A stretch of 7,241 nt of DNA from Gammaproteobacteria bacterium (GTDB lineage: Bacteria > Pseudomonadota > Gammaproteobacteria > Eutrophobiales > Eutrophobiaceae), in NCBI GenBank assembly GCA_003645215.1, contig QNEM01000103.1:1-7241 (forward strand). Reading direction: 5' to 3'. The notes beneath the pieces are model-generated. The model worked only from the letters and a program-made list of their open reading frames with translations, was not told the origin of the DNA and made no database searches. Every line of letters starts with the position of its first letter. The stretch's first letter is position 1. The position numbers were made by a program, and so were the translations under genes. Positions 5,861 to 7,241 of the stretch are shown piece by piece.

Positions 5861-6415
5861 CTAATCTTTAATACGTTCGCTTTGCCAGTATATCTCTTTT
5901 CCCCCTTCACTTAGCGCCAGAGTCCTGGCAAAGATAAACAATAGATCAGACAGTCTATTCAGAAATTTAAGTGAAACATTGTTGATAGATATCTCTCTCG
6001 ATAAACCAACAAGTTGTCGCTCTGTACGACGACACACTGCGCGTGCAGTGTGACATACCGCGGCAGGGACAGAGCCACCTGGCAATATAAATTCCTTCAG
6101 AGGGGGTAAAGAAGCATTGTATTGGTCAATAATCTTCTCAAGATACTGAACACGTGCTTCTGTGATCACCTCACTATCAGGAATAGCAAGCTCCCCACCA
6201 AGATCAAACAATATATTTTGTATGTCGAGTAAACAGGCTTTAATTTCTTCATCAATATTAATGGCAATTAAAAGTCCTAATAGACTATTAAGCTCATCAA
6301 CATCACCAATAACGAAGATGCGCAGACTGTCTTTTTCAGTGCGACTACCATCTGCCAGTCCGGTGAGTCCACTGTCCCCTGTTTTGGTATAGATTTTTGT
6401 CAGTCGATTACCCAT
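5861..6415 (-). CDS. Cob(I)alamin adenosyltransferase, PduO type
   Basis: This enzyme transfers the adenosyl group of ATP to cob(I)alamin, making the coenzyme B12 used by adenosylcobalamin-dependent enzymes; it is cytosolic and trimeric in the family. The 184-residue protein contains the full motif set. These are the ATP-binding N-terminus TKIYTKTGDSGLTGL (6-20), GDVDELNS (37-44), FILPGGSVPAA (109-119), the arginine-rich helix ARAVCRRTER (124-133) and LNRLSDLLF (152-160). It is full length for a stand-alone PduO/MMAB enzyme and unrelated to the CobA/BtuR type. The ATG at 6415 gives the usual short MGNRLTKIYTKTGD start. No strong Shine-Dalgarno is seen. It lies 35 bp after the TonB-receptor gene on the same strand with no terminator between, so cotranscription is likely. 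No B12-dependent enzyme gene is in the window. Symbols in use for this family vary (pduO, cobO, MMAB), so none is given. Confidence 0.96.
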   Translation of the reverse strand: MGNRLTKIYTKTGDSGLTGLADGSRTEKDSLRIFVIGDVDELNSLLGLLIAINIDEEIKACLLDIQNILFDLGGELAIPDSEVITEARVQYLEKIIDQYNASLPPLKEFILPGGSVPAAVCHTARAVCRRTERQLVGLSREISINNVSLKFLNRLSDLLFIFARTLALSEGGKEIYWQSERIKD

Positions 6416-6450
6416 ATTTATCTGTAGTGTTCTCTATTAGATGGTATCTG

Positions 6451-7241
6451 TTAAAAGTTATACCCAGCCGTCAATATAAAATTTCTCTCAGGCAAGGGTA
6501 GCGCATTATATCTACCAGGTGTGAAATTACTCCTTACCCCAAAATCAAAGGCTTCTTCGTCAAGAATATTATTTATGGCGAAACTTGCTATCCAGCCTTT
6601 ATGTTCACCCATCAATTTCATATCCCAGATATCATAGTCAGGGATTTTTTGTCCAAAATCATTTGTTTGATCATTATCAAATCGTTTTTCTCCAACGTAA
6701 CTCCATATAGATGAGAGGGTAAAAATAGAATTTATGTCCCAATTTGCAGATATACTTGCAGAATGTTTTGCTACCAGTGGTACTTCATTGCCATCAAATG
6801 GCCCTTCATCAAATTCTGAATCGATGTAAGCATAGTTACCTCTAATTGAAACCTCTGGTAGAGGTCTAAACTCTACAGTAGTCTCTATGCCCTTGCGTTC
6901 TGTTGGATCCAGGTTGATATTGGTAAATGTTGTTGGATCAAAATGAATTTCATTATCAATATCCATATAGTAGGCAGAAATTGAACCGGATATATTATCA
7001 GCCTCATACTCTACGCCTAGATCTACATGCTCGGCAGTTTGTGGTTCGATTACTGAAAATTCCTGTGCTCCCAGTGGATTGAATTGGAAAAGTTCATCTA
7101 CGGTTGCAAACCTGGCGCTTCTTCCAACATTTCCAAATGCAGATAATGAATCTGTAAAAAAATGTTTTATACCGAAATTGTACATTTCTTCTGTATCATT
7201 ACGTTTAAGATCCGGAGCTTCAGACCCAAAAAAATTGCCTG
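6451..7241 (-). CDS. TonB-dependent outer-membrane receptor, C-terminal part (5' end outside window)
   Basis: These are the last 263 codons of a TonB-dependent receptor, covering the C-terminal strands of the 22-stranded barrel. The frame is open to the window edge, so the methionine at 7185 is internal and the true start, plug domain and signal peptide lie beyond 7241. Typical features are alternating amphipathic strands, EHVDLGVEYEADNISGSIS, RKGIETTVEFRPLPEVSIRG, the VPLVAKHSASIS strand, NNILDEEAFDFG near the end, and a terminal LTAGYNF. The final aromatic residue is the outer-membrane assembly signal. Receptors of this type import siderophores, haem or cobalamin. The ligand cannot be read from this part, but the adenosyltransferase gene 35 bp downstream suggests a corrinoid (BtuB-like role). 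Any cobalamin riboswitch would be upstream of the window's right edge. Confidence 0.93.
   Translation of the reverse strand, partial: GNFFGSEAPDLKRNDTEEMYNFGIKHFFTDSLSAFGNVGRSARFATVDELFQFNPLGAQEFSVIEPQTAEHVDLGVEYEADNISGSISAYYMDIDNEIHFDPTTFTNINLDPTERKGIETTVEFRPLPEVSIRGNYAYIDSEFDEGPFDGNEVPLVAKHSASISANWDINSIFTLSSIWSYVGEKRFDNDQTNDFGQKIPDYDIWDMKLMGEHKGWIASFAINNILDEEAFDFGVRSNFTPGRYNALPLPERNFILTAGYNF

Noticed and set aside
6416..6450. Cobalamin riboswitch or terminator between the receptor and the adenosyltransferase
   Set aside because: The 35-bp gap is too short for a riboswitch and shows no stem with a U-tract.
7183..7185. ATG as the start of the TonB receptor
   Set aside because: The frame stays open upstream to the window edge with receptor-like residues (GSEAPDLKRNDTEE), and only the C-terminal barrel would be encoded from this ATG.

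Overview
The window looks like ordinary chromosome from a gammaproteobacterium with a moderately AT-rich genome. The evidence is the bacterial SMC type, the neighbouring dksA-gluQ pair (the E. coli-like order), CysZ, a single-domain QueF, and an outer-membrane TonB receptor, which implies a Gram-negative envelope. I cannot name the genus. No rRNA, tRNA, CRISPR array, phage gene or transposase gene is visible.

Layout, left to right. Bases 1-1109 (minus) are the first 369 codons of smc, whose end lies outside the window. After a 195-bp AT-rich divergent spacer comes a plus-strand block: queF (1305-1694), cysZ (1714-2451), dksA (2556-3371) and gluQ (3431-4303). gluQ meets a class I glutamine amidotransferase-like gene (4300-5004, minus) tail to tail, the two stop codons sharing a CTAG. 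A 144-bp palindromic, MITE-like element (5021-5164) fills most of the gap between that gene and a divergent, exported retropepsin-type aspartic protease gene (5189-5836, plus). The protease gene converges on a minus-strand pair: a TonB-dependent receptor (6451-7241, 5' end outside the window) followed by a PduO-type cobalamin adenosyltransferase (5861-6415).

How the genes fit together. queF makes preQ1, a queuosine precursor, and gluQ glutamylates queuosine in tRNA(Asp), so two steps of one tRNA-modification pathway bracket the sulfate-uptake gene cysZ and the transcription regulator dksA. The receptor and adenosyltransferase probably form a corrinoid uptake and activation unit.

The most unusual item is DksA. 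A normal, apparently functional DksA (about 130 residues) carries a 149-residue N-terminal extension with 69 lysines, 4 arginines and no acidic residue. The extension resembles histone H1 tails or AlgP and was partly built by a 60-bp in-frame tandem repeat. Other points of interest are two hairpins between dksA and gluQ that suggest attenuation of gluQ, the palindromic element that has taken over a divergent promoter region, and a Glu-to-Asp change in the GluQ amino-acid pocket.
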